From JACVRW01 sp963812915 (GTDB lineage: Bacteria; Actinomycetota; Thermoleophilia; Solirubrobacterales; Thermoleophilaceae), in contig CAWEXB010000009.1 in assembly GCA_963812915.1 (NCBI GenBank), forward strand, positions 1-64,000: a stretch of 64,000 bases of DNA, given 5' to 3'. Made by a program: the position numbers and the translations under genes. The first letter of the stretch is position 1. The number at the start of each line of letters is the position of its first letter. A model generated the notes under the pieces. That model was given only the letters and a program-made list of their open reading frames with translations, searched no databases and was not told the origin of the DNA. Of the stretch, positions 10,305 to 18,357 are shown piece by piece.

Positions 10305-10703
10305 GCGCATCTCACGGCGTAGGTCTCAGGTTCAGAGGCTCGTATGCTCCGCCGGGTTGTTTCCCACCGCCTCGGCGCCAGCTGCTTGTCGCGTCGGGGA
10401 TCGGTGGTCTGACTCGGGCGCTCCTCCGCGCTGCCCAGCCCCGGGTTCGGCGAGCGCGGATGCTGGGGTTGCCCGTAGCGCTCGCGCAAGCATCGTGACG
10501 ATCGCTTGGCGGTGCTCGACGAGGCGGTCGGGCAGATTATCACCGTGAAGCGGGCATCTTCACCGCGCTCGGTGCCGCTGGGAGTGAGGCGTGAGCGCGA
10601 AGGTCATAGCGATGAGGCTGGACCCGCGAAACCTGCCCTACAAGCACATCTCGACCGGCCTGCCGAGACGTCCGCCTCGGACGACCACCTGGAGCGCAGG
10701 CTG

Positions 10704-10764
10704 GCAGTTCTGCTTTTCGACGATAGGAGCGCCGTCGGCGCCGCCGCTGCTCCGCCACAAGAGC
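10704..10764 (+). repeat. Dispersed intergenic repeat, right-arm copy (locus 8)
   Basis: The core is CAGTTCTGCTTTTCGACGAT, followed by AGGAGCGCC and a CCGCTGCTCC segment shared with locus 9. It is the mirror of 8041-8102. The surrounding 10305-10913 holds no recognised gene. Confidence 0.6.
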
Positions 10765-10913
10765 GGCTCTGCGGGCGCCACCTGATCGCGGACGGCTTGA
10801 CGCCGGCTGCTCGTCCGCGGGGAAGCGTGGATTCAGTTTTCGGGATGTCTGCTTCCCTCCGGGGGACCGCTAGTGCTGGAGGTGTCGAGCGCCACCGGAA
10901 CGGGCCGCGAGGT

Positions 10914-11960
10914 CTATTTGATCCCGACCACCATGGAGTCGGGTCCGACCAGCGGCTCGAGGTAGGTCTGGCGGAATCCGGCATCGGCCATCCAACCCCG
11001 GCAGTCGGCGGCCGTGTAGTCAAAGCCGCCGGGCGTCTCGATCAGCATGTTCAGGCTCATCAGAAGCCCGAAGGCGTTCTCTCGCCTGTCGTCGTCGATG
11101 ATCGACTCGTAGACGATCAGTGCGCCGCCGTCGGGGAGCGCCCGGTGCGCCCTCTCGAGCAAGAGGCGCTTCTCGTCCAGGTTCCAGTCATGGAGTATGT
11201 GGCCCATGACGAGAACGTCGGCGCTCGGCAGCTCGTCGGCGAAGAAGTCCCCGGTGTAGAAGCGCAGCCGGTCGGTCAGCTCAGCGGCGGCGACGTACTC
11301 CTCGAACAGCGGAGCCATCGCGGGGAGGTCGAAGCCGCCGCCATGCAGGTGGTCGTGCTCGCGAGCGAGCACGACCGGGACGCACCCCTCGGCGCAGCCA
11401 ATGTCGATGACGGTCTGATACCGGCCCCAGGGAAACGTCGCCGCCATCGCCTGTGCCGACCCGGCGCTGAGCCCGCTCATCGCCTTGGCGAACCCGCGGA
11501 GCCGCTCCGGGTCCGAGTAGAGCGCCTCGAAGAAGTCGCCGCCGGTCTTTGCCTCGTTCTGTGGGTTCCCGGTGCGCAGAGCCTCCGTGAGCGAGTTCCA
11601 GAACCCGAACAGCCGGGCGTTCTGCATCTCGAGCATGCCTCCGACGTAGCTCGGCTTGGCGCGATCGAGGAACAGCTCTGTTGCGGGCGTGTTGCGATAG
11701 GCCTCGTCCTCGCGCTCGAGCATGCCCAGGGCGACGAGCGCGTCGAGAAAGTCGCGGGCGCTTCGCTCGTGGAGGCCGAGGCGATCGCGAAGCTCCTCGG
11801 CGGCGAGCGGCCCCGACACGGCGAGTTCCGAGAAGAGCCCGAGCTCGACTGCGCTGAGGAGCGTCTTCGATCCCCAAAACGCAGAGCCAAGCTGCATGAT
11901 CGCGTCGGGGGTTGGCCGAGCCGCTTCGTTTTCGCTGATCGCGGCCAGCGCTCTGCTCAT
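10914..11960 (-). CDS. SAM-dependent O-methyltransferase
   Basis: This intact 348-aa protein is the mirror of 6845-7891, with the same dimerisation domain, SAM motif I (VIDIGCAEGCVPV) and GHILHDWN motif. It transfers methyl from S-adenosylmethionine to a hydroxyl on a small molecule; the family includes polyketide and indole O-methyltransferases. ATG is preceded by GGAGG. It lies upstream of the remaining 3' part of the cupin gene, but those two read in opposite directions relative to the cyclase fusion beyond. The actual substrate is unknown. Confidence 0.9.
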   Translation of the reverse strand: MSRALAAISENEAARPTPDAIMQLGSAFWGSKTLLSAVELGLFSELAVSGPLAAEELRDRLGLHERSARDFLDALVALGMLEREDEAYRNTPATELFLDRAKPSYVGGMLEMQNARLFGFWNSLTEALRTGNPQNEAKTGGDFFEALYSDPERLRGFAKAMSGLSAGSAQAMAATFPWGRYQTVIDIGCAEGCVPVVLAREHDHLHGGGFDLPAMAPLFEEYVAAAELTDRLRFYTGDFFADELPSADVLVMGHILHDWNLDEKRLLLERAHRALPDGGALIVYESIIDDDRRENAFGLLMSLNMLIETPGGFDYTAADCRGWMADAGFRQTYLEPLVGPDSMVVGIK

Positions 11961-12190
11961 TGAGTCCTCCGTTCTTCAGTTCAGGTGCATCGGATAGGTC
12001 CGCCTCCCCTCAACGACGGATGGCGCTTCCCGGATATTCCACCTCCGACCGATAAGCACCATCGCCAGCCGCGCACAGTGCTCGATCTCGGCGCTATCTG
12101 CGGGTCGAGCACATTCGCTCCGCACAGCCAGCTGCCGCACCTCGGCCAGCCGCCCCCAGCCCGGCGAAGCGAAAGCGAGCTAAGCGACAG

Positions 12191-12274
12191 CGGACGCGGA
12201 GTGTGCTCGTCGACGAACCCGGTAGCGCGGACATCGGTACCGCTGCTCCACAATCCCAGCGCTGGCGAGAGCGC
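12191..12274 (+). repeat. Dispersed intergenic repeat, right-arm copy (locus 9)
   Basis: It reads GTGTGCTCGTCGACGAACCC, then GGTAGCGCGG and CCGCTGCTCCACAATCCCAG. It is the mirror of 6531-6607 and lies between the O-methyltransferase start and the cupin end, in 11961-12360, where no gene is recognised. Confidence 0.6.
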
Positions 12275-12360
12275 CGATCGCGTCCCGGCGCGCGTGGCCG
12301 CCGCGACCGCGTGCGCGTTGGCACGCGGGCGCCGCGCCGCCGCCAGGTCTTCCGGCCGCC

Positions 12361-12537
12361 TTACGTCGTCGGTCCGCCGCGCAGGCGCAGGTCGAAGCCG
12401 GCGGGTGCGTGCAGGTTGAGCATGCGCACCGGGCGCTCGGTGCGGTTGGCGAATGTGTGCTCGACACCGGGCGGGACGAGGACGAAGGTGCCGGCGCCCG
12501 CCGCGACGGTCGTCTCATCGACCAGGAATGTCAGGTG
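12361..12537 (-). pseudogene. Cupin-domain protein, 3' fragment left by a deletion
   Basis: Only the last third of the cupin survives: the second cupin motif and the correct end MLNLHAPAGFDLRLRGGPTT, with TAA at 12361-12363. At about 12537 the sequence jumps straight to the intergenic palindrome GTGGCCGGCGGCGGCCCGGCCAC. About 490 bp present in the left arm (about 5790-6277) are missing, including the start and the HVH motif. Confidence 0.85.
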
Positions 12538-12584
12538 GCCGGCGGCGGCCCGGCCACCGGGAAGCCGCCTAGTCTTTTGGCGCT

Positions 12585-13931
12585 GTGAACCTCGAAACGC
12601 CCGAGGTGCGCTACGCGCGCTCCGCCGATGTCAGCATCGCCTACCAGGTCGTGGGCGAGGGGCCGGTCGATCTGATCTTCGTGCCGTTCATGATCAACCT
12701 GGTGTGGGCCTGGGAGCAGCCCATCTTCGTCGAGTTTTGCCGGGGGCTCGCCGACTTCTCCCGGCTGATCCTGCTCGACAAGCGCGGCACAGGTCTCTCC
12801 GACCGGCCCAGGGACCTGCCGGGCTTCGAGACCCGCATGGACGACATCCGCGCGGTCATGGACGACGCCGGCTCGGGCGCGCCGCCCTGCTCGGCGCGGG
12901 GTCACCCGGGGGCCAGCTCTGCGCCGTGTTCGCGGCCACGTACCCGGAGCGCGTGGTGGCCCTGATGCTCCACAACACCTGGCCGCGGGTCGTCTCGGCG
13001 CCCGACTTCCCGATGGGCGACACTGTCGAGCAGTGGCACCGGCGGGTGCGGCAGACGCGGCTCAAGTGGGGTGATCGCGACTACCAGCTCGGCGAGCTCC
13101 GCAGGTACTTCCCGAGTCGCGCCGGCGACCCGGAGTTCGAGCTCTGGCACGTGAACCACGAGCGGCTCGCCGCCAGCCCGGGCGCGGCCGCCTGGTTTCT
13201 GCGGGTGTTGATGGAGACCGACATCCGCGAGGTGCTCCCGACGATCTCCGTCCCCACTTGGTCATGTACCAGGAGCGCTACAGCGACGGCTGTCTCTATC
13301 TCGCAGAGCGCATCCCGGACGCGGAAGTCCTCGAGGTGACGCGCAGGACACCAGCATCTACGGCGACCCGGTGGTGCCCGACGCGGTGAAGCGCTTCCTC
13401 TCCGAGGGGCGTGTCGACTCCGCGCCCGAGCGTGTCCTGACGACCGTCCTCTTCACGGACATCGTCGAGTCCACCTCGCGCGCGGCGGAGCTCGGTGACA
13501 GCCGCTGGCGCGCGCTGCTCGACGCCCACCACGCCACCATCCGCGCCCAGCTCGCCCGCTACGGCGGCCGGGAGGTTCGCGGCACCGGCGACGGTTTCTT
13601 TGCCACGTTCGACGGTCCGGCACGGGCGATCGCCTGCGCTCACGGCGCGATCAATGCCGTGGGCGAGCTAGGCCTCGAGATCCGGGCGGGCGTCCATACG
13701 GGCGAGGTGGAGCTCGTCGGCGCCAAGGTGGAGGGCATCGCGGTCCACATCGGCGCCCGGATCGCCGCCGAGGCCCGAGCATGCGAGGTGCTCGTCTCCA
13801 GCATCGTCAGGGACCTCGCCGCCGGGTCCGGGATCGACTTCGAGGACCGTGGCAGGACGAAGCTCAAGGGCGTTCCCGGCGAGTGGCACCTCTACGCGAC
13901 TCGACTCAGCCACCGCGTGCGCGTAGGCTAA
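12585..13931 (+). pseudogene. Alpha/beta-hydrolase/class III cyclase fusion, three frameshifts
   Basis: The native product is about 448 aa. Residues 1 to about 270 form an alpha/beta-hydrolase domain (LLDKRGTGLSDRP; nucleophile elbow AGSPGG; ATYPERV). Residues about 285-440 form a class III adenylate/guanylate cyclase domain with metal-binding aspartates in LFTDIVEST and GTGDGFFATF. In related proteins the hydrolase part is thought to sense a ligand and control cyclase output. GTG start at 12585. One-base deletions near 12878, 13257 and 13340 break the frame here, and the left arm is correct at all three. The cNMP-binding gene follows after 8 nt. Confidence 0.85.
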
Positions 13932-13939
13932 GGCGCGCC

Positions 13940-14374
13940 ATGAGGCTGTTCAGCCAGGACATCAAGGTGCAGGCGCTCAAGGGGGCTCCCCTGTTCGACG
14001 GCCTCTCCCGTAAGGAGCTCGCCCAGGTGGCGCGGGTGTCCGAGGACCTCGAGGTCGAGCCGGGCACGGTGCTATGCAAGGAGGGCGAGATCGGGCACGA
14101 GTTCTTCGTGATCGTCGACGGAAAGGTGAAGATCTCCCGGAAGGGCAGGCGCATCGCGACCAGCGGCGGCGCCGACTTCGTCGGCGAGATCGCGCTGATC
14201 GAGGAGATACCGCGCACGGCGACTGTGACGGCCGAGACGCCGGTGTGCCTCTTCGTGCTGACCCGCAAGGACTTCCGCCACCTGCTCGACGAGAACCCGA
14301 GCGTGGAGCGCAAGGTGCTGCGGGCTCTGGCGCGGCGGCTGGCGGAGATGTCGAGCGACCCCACGCTGGCCTAG
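13940..14374 (+). CDS. Cyclic nucleotide-binding domain protein
   Basis: This intact 144-aa protein has a single cNMP-binding beta-roll with the phosphate-binding cassette FVGEIALIEEIPRTATV. It has no HTH, kinase or channel part. It starts 8 nt after the cyclase fusion, so the likely job is to sense the cyclic nucleotide made by its neighbour and pass the signal to an unknown partner. The true start is the ATG at 13940; a longer upstream frame overlaps the cyclase gene and is not supported. IS110 lies 122 bp downstream. Confidence 0.92.
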   Translation: MRLFSQDIKVQALKGAPLFDGLSRKELAQVARVSEDLEVEPGTVLCKEGEIGHEFFVIVDGKVKISRKGRRIATSGGADFVGEIALIEEIPRTATVTAETPVCLFVLTRKDFRHLLDENPSVERKVLRALARRLAEMSSDPTLA

Positions 14375-14496
14375 ACAGGATGGAGCGGCGTCCGCGGTAG
14401 CGCCGCCCGGTCGCTCAACGACAGTGGTCGGCGCCTGCGCATCTGCGTGGGCTGCCGGGGTGGGCCCGGTAAAGCCACATACGGAGGTCGCCGACC

Positions 14497-15595
14497 ATGT
14501 CTAACCCTACGACGAAGGCGGTAACCGTCGCCCTGGACGTGCACAAGGCGTCGGTCCGCCTGGCGGCGGTGCGCGCCGACGAGCTGCTCGACGAGCGCAC
14601 GTTGCCCTACGACCACGCGGCTGTCGGGCGCGCCGTCTCGCGCTGGCCGGGGGCGCGGGTCTGCTACGAGGCGGGACCGACCGGCTTCGGCCTCTACCGC
14701 CACCTGACAGGACGCGGGATTGCTTGCGAGGTGGTGGCGCCGGGCTCGTTCCCGCGCGGCCGGGCGAGCGAGTTAAGACCGATCCGCGGGATGCGCGGAA
14801 GCTGGCGCGTCTGCACGCCGGCGGCCTGCTCGAACCGATCTGGGTCCCGTCTCGGGAGCTCGAGGCGGCGCGCGACCTGGTGCGCGCCCGCGAGGACGCC
14901 TGCCTCGACCGGATGCGCGCCCGCCACCGGCAGTCGAAGTTCCTGCTGCGCCACGACCGCACCATGCCGACCAAGTGCTGGGGCGTGACCCGCCGGGCCT
15001 AGCTTGCCAAGCAGACGTTCGATTTCGCGGCCCAGCAGCACGCTTTCGACGACTACCTCGGGGCGCTCGACTTGGTCGACCGCCGCATCGAGGCGCTCGA
15101 GCGCGAGGTCCGCCAGACCACCGAGCGGGAACCGTGGGCGCAACTCGTCGCCCAGCTGCGCTGCCTGCGCGGGATCGACACCCTGACCGCGCTCGGGATC
15201 GTCTGCGAGGTCGGCGACTTCTCCCGCTTCGAGACGGCCGAGGAGTTCATGGGCTTCACCGGGCTCGTGCCCTCCGAGCGCTCCTCCGGCGAGCGGCGCA
15301 AGCAGGGCTCGATCACGAAATCCGGCAACGCCCACCTGCGGCGGCTGCTGGTCGAGGCGGCCTGGGACGCCCGCCGCCGCCCCAGGTCGGCTACCAGCTG
15401 GCCCGCCGCCAGCGCGGCCAGCACCCCGCCGTCATCGAGCGCGCCTGGCGCTGCCAGCAGCGCCTTCACAAGCGCTGGCGGCGGATGGCCGCCCGCGGCA
15501 AGCCCCACCAAAAGATCGTCGTCGCCTGCGCCCGCGAACTCGCCGGGTTCGTCTGGGCGATCGCCACCGACCAGCCACTCAGACAAGGAGGCTGA
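14497..15595 (+). mobile_element. IS110-family insertion sequence, transposase frameshifted
   Basis: The transposase carries the N-terminal RuvC-like DEDD domain (ALDVHKASVRLAAV; YEAGPTGFGLYRHL; KTDPRDARKLARLH) and the C-terminal IS110 domain with the serine-containing motif SITKSGNAHLRRLL. One-base errors near 14748 and 15385 and TAG at 15000-15002 interrupt it. The left arm is correct at the first of these but carries TGA where this arm has TAG. Element ends cannot be fixed, because IS110 elements lack clear inverted repeats. The 122 bp before the ATG and the DNA after the stop are where the family's bridge RNA would lie. It has inserted into a DUF6544-like gene. Confidence 0.85.
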
Positions 15596-15619
15596 GCGAG
15601 AGCAGGACCTCTTGACCCC

Positions 15620-15855
15620 GGCGGGCGGAACGGTCGGCCGGCACGGGCGCGCCACTCGAACGAGCGCCCATCGCCCTGCCACTCGGCTTCGAAGGGCATC
15701 CAAGCGCCGGCCTTGATCCGGCCTTCCATGGTCAGCTGGACCCCGTATCCCAGCTTCGCACCGGGTGCGAGAGCATGAGTGAAGTAGCGACGAACCGGCT
15801 CGTCGACCTCCGACACTAGGCCGGGCTCGAAGCGGGACTCGGCTGCGCCGTTCAC
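15620..15855 (-). pseudogene. DUF6544-like gene truncated by IS110
   Basis: The N-terminal part of a conserved protein reads EVDEPVRRYFTHALAPGAKL, then LTMEGRIKAG, MPFEAEWQG and FEWRARAG, which resembles DUF6544/DUF6920 family proteins of unknown function. The GTG start at 15855 overlaps the stop of the upstream gene (GTGA). The frame runs into IS110 sequence near 15640. The C-terminal half is not found between IS110 and the cNMP-binding gene, so insertion was accompanied by loss of DNA or rearrangement. Confidence 0.65.
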
Positions 15856-16376
15856 CGCTGGCGTGAGGAGACGGTGAGCTCGGCGCCGGGTCGTCGCGCC
15901 TCCGCCTCGTGGCTACGCGCTACGGCGAGTCCGGCCTGCCAACCGGGCGCTCGACCACCTGTGGGCGGTCGAATCGACGCAGCTTCGATGCCGCTGCGCG
16001 CGATCACCCACGCGATTACCGAGTTTGAGTTCCACATCTCGCCGGTGCCGAGTTCGTCGCGGCCCCACACCGGAGTCGGAACGTGCGGGACGACCTCGAG
16101 GACACGCCGCGCCTGGTCTCCGTCGCCGCTAAGCCGCCGCGGGCTATCTACTGCTTCGGCCACGTCGGGGATGTGCCCGCCGCGCCATGGGCGGATCTCG
16201 TAGCGGAAGATCCGCAAGTGGGCGGCCGAGCGAGCGCCCACGGCGCCCCCCGCGACGACTCCGTGTTCCTCGCCGCTCAGCCGAGGCACCGGGGTCTGCT
16301 CGATGACGAACCTGTCCCCTGGTAGCTCGATTTGCAGCGCGGAGTGGTAGAGATCGCAGACGGGCCGCCTCCGCAT
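15852..16376 (-). CDS. Conserved hypothetical protein
   Basis: This is a protein of about 174 aa with no domain I can name, but it looks like a real, conserved actinobacterial protein. Characteristic segments are CDLYHSALQIELPGDRFVIE, RIFRYEIRPWRGGHIPDV and GTGEMWNSNSVIAWVIARSG. ATG at 16376 is chosen; the open frame continues upstream into the promoter side of the divergent TolB-like gene. It forms a translationally coupled pair with the truncated DUF6544-like gene (GTGA overlap). The left arm copy is frameshifted. Confidence 0.7.
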   Translation of the reverse strand: MRRRPVCDLYHSALQIELPGDRFVIEQTPVPRLSGEEHGVVAGGAVGARSAAHLRIFRYEIRPWRGGHIPDVAEAVDSPRRLSGDGDQARRVLEVVPHVPTPVWGRDELGTGEMWNSNSVIAWVIARSGIEAASIRPPTGGRAPGWQAGLAVARSHEAEARRPGAELTVSSRQR

Positions 16377-16443
16377 CCGGGCCGCCAGCGGCGCAGCAGT
16401 CTGGACTGGAACCGCCTGCGCAGCCTTGTGTAGCATCCCCCAA

Positions 16444-17328
16444 ATGGGGCGGCGAGGCCTACAGGCAGCCACGCTGATCGCCACCACGGCGGCGCTGGTC
16501 GTGCCCGCGATGGCCACGGCCGCGTATCCGGGCCCCAACGGGGCGATCTTCTTCCAGGACGGTGGGGCGATCTTCTCGATCCGCCCCGACGGCAGCGACC
16601 GCCAGCGCGTCGTCGATCCCGGCCGGCAGCCGGCTGTGTCGGCGGACGGCAGGACGATCGTGTTCCAGCACCGCGGGAACCTCTATACCGCAAACCGCTC
16701 CGGCGGAGACGTGCGGCAGGTCACCGACACGCCCACGGCCGAGCTCACACCCTCCTTCTCTCCCAGCGGCAACAAGATCCTCTACGCGACCGAGAGGACG
16801 ATCGGCAACCCCGCGCAGATCTACACCGTGCGCGTCGACGGCAGCGACAGGACGCGGCTGACCCAAAACGAGCGCTCCTCCTCCTTGGAACCCGAGTACT
16901 CGCCCAACGGCAACAGGATCGTCTTCACCCGCCTGGCCCCACCCGATCCGGCCGGCCTGTTCGTGATGGACGCCGACGGCAGCAACGTCAAGGAGCTGAC
17001 GTCCAGCATTCGAGGTGCAGCCTTCGCCGCCCAGTCCCCGAGCTGGTCGGGGGATGGGAACCGAATCGCCTTCGAGGGGATCGTCAGCGGCTCGATCTGG
17101 GTGATCAGGCCCAACGGCAACGAGCTCGAGCGGATCACCGGCCAAAACAGGTTCGGAGATCGCGACCCCGCCTCCGCGCCAAGCGGGAACAAGATCGTCT
17201 TCAGTGGCGAGCGGAATGACCGCAGGGGCCTGTTTGTGATCGGGGGCGGGTCCATCGCGGCGTTGACGACCGTCCCCGCCGGGCAGGGAGGGGGCGGCGT
17301 CGACCCCTACTGGGCCCCGTCGCCCTGA
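16444..17328 (+). CDS. Exported TolB-like WD40/PD40 beta-propeller protein
   Basis: This intact 294-aa protein starts with a signal peptide (MGRRGLQAATL to VPAMATAAYPG) and carries about six PD40-type blades with repeats such as DIFSIRPDGSDRQR-like, PSFSPSGNKILYA, PEYSPNGNRIVF and PSWSGDGNRIAFEG. TolB-like propellers bind proteins or ligands outside the cell. I chose the ATG at 16444, with the signal peptide directly following; an upstream ATG at 16426 would add six residues. It is divergent from the conserved hypothetical at 15852-16376. Confidence 0.88.
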   Translation: MGRRGLQAATLIATTAALVVPAMATAAYPGPNGAIFFQDGGAIFSIRPDGSDRQRVVDPGRQPAVSADGRTIVFQHRGNLYTANRSGGDVRQVTDTPTAELTPSFSPSGNKILYATERTIGNPAQIYTVRVDGSDRTRLTQNERSSSLEPEYSPNGNRIVFTRLAPPDPAGLFVMDADGSNVKELTSSIRGAAFAAQSPSWSGDGNRIAFEGIVSGSIWVIRPNGNELERITGQNRFGDRDPASAPSGNKIVFSGERNDRRGLFVIGGGSIAALTTVPAGQGGGGVDPYWAPSP

Positions 17329-17500
17329 TTCGGGTCCCGGCTCAGGACCAGGTGCGGAGGTGCGGCCCCGTCGCCGCTGCCGCTTGGGTTTTTAGAGACT
17401 CGCCCCCCGTTCACCGCCGTACTGCGTGCGCCAAAAACGCCACGCCAATCGCCCGCGTCGTCAAGCCCCGGAAATGTGGGTTCCTGTTCTGCCCTCGCTG

Positions 17501-17797
17501 CTAAGTCGGTAGTCGTCCCACGATCTCGCGTATCTCGTCGGTGTTCCAGGCGCGCAGCGTGGTCGTGCGGAAGTTGCCCAGCCGGAGCACGGCGAGGGTG
17601 TACGCGACCATCGCCTCCTCGTCGGGCGCGTTGACGATGCTCACCATGTCGTGTCCACCCTGGGTCCACCAGACGTGCTCGAGCTTGCAGCCGAAGCTCT
17701 CGCCGATCTGGCTCCCCTGCTCGAGGCGATCGACGGTCTGCTCCACTGCCTGAACACCCTGTTCGGTCCAGTCCACCAGTAGTACGTAGGTCGGCAT
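17501..17797 (-). CDS. GYD-domain protein
   Basis: This is a 98-aa ferredoxin-like-fold protein of the GYD family, small dimeric proteins of unknown function. The start MPTYVLLVDWTEQGVQAV and the segments FGCKLEHVWWTQGGHDMV and AVLRLGNFRTTTLRAWN are typical. ATG at 17797 is preceded by a strong GGAGGAGG; the longer frame upstream is not supported. The left-arm copy has lost its ATG. Confidence 0.88.
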   Translation of the reverse strand: MPTYVLLVDWTEQGVQAVEQTVDRLEQGSQIGESFGCKLEHVWWTQGGHDMVSIVNAPDEEAMVAYTLAVLRLGNFRTTTLRAWNTDEIREIVGRLPT

Positions 17798-17862
17798 ACC
17801 CGTCCTCCTCCGTTCGGGTCGTGGCGACAATATCCCCACGCCGCCGACCAGATGGGGGACCG

Positions 17863-18180
17863 TCAAGCGCCGGGAAGCGTCAGCTTTCGGTGGCAATCGC
17901 TGCACAGCGGGATCGTGTTCGCGAGCCGGTTGTCGGTCGGATCGCCGTTGACGTGGTGGACCTCCAGCGGGACGCCTCAACGGCCGCAGTCGGCGCAGCG
18001 GCGGCCGTACACCGCGAACACGACTGCCCGGAGCTTCGGGAGCTGGCGGCCACGGGGCCGGTGTGGGCGGTGGGCGGCGCAGTCGGAGCCATCCGCGAGC
18101 ACGCCGCAGCCGACTCGGCTCGTGGTTGCGATCGAGAGCGGCCCGGAGGAGTACGAGTACGCCCCGGCTACCCGGCGGGA
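17863..18180 (-). pseudogene. HNH endonuclease interrupted by one in-frame TGA
   Basis: The minus strand encodes a zinc-bound HNH nuclease of phage/mobile type: an N-terminal Cys/His cluster (VGCGVLADGSDCAAH), first zinc pair CADCGR, HNH core PLEVHHVNGDPTDNRLANTI, second zinc pair CSDCHRKL. A TGA at 17977-17979 lies between CADCGR and GVPLEVHH, with the frame unbroken on both sides, and is present in both arms. Without it the protein would be about 100 aa. It is a recent pseudogene or a shared sequence error. The start is uncertain. Confidence 0.7.
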
Positions 18181-18357
18181 TAGCCGGCGCCGAGGTCTCG
18201 CTGCGCGTGGGTGAGCTTCCTCACCGCGCCGTCTGTTATCGCTCGGACGAAAAGCGGCGGCCGGGCTTGAGCGTTCCCGGGCTCCTGCCTTTCGACGAGA
18301 GGAGCCGCGAGTACGCGTGCTCGGGACGTTCCTCTCGAGGAGACCGCGAGGCGCAGC

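Noticed and set aside
10506..11963. A 485-codon plus-strand frame, and its mirror at 6842-7957
   Set aside because: It is exactly antisense to the O-methyltransferase, which has clear motifs and a ribosome site on the other strand.
17863..18180. Selenocysteine or stop-codon reassignment at the HNH TGA
   Set aside because: No selenoprotein genes or insertion element are seen, the position is not a catalytic Cys, and other genes in the window use TGA as a normal stop.
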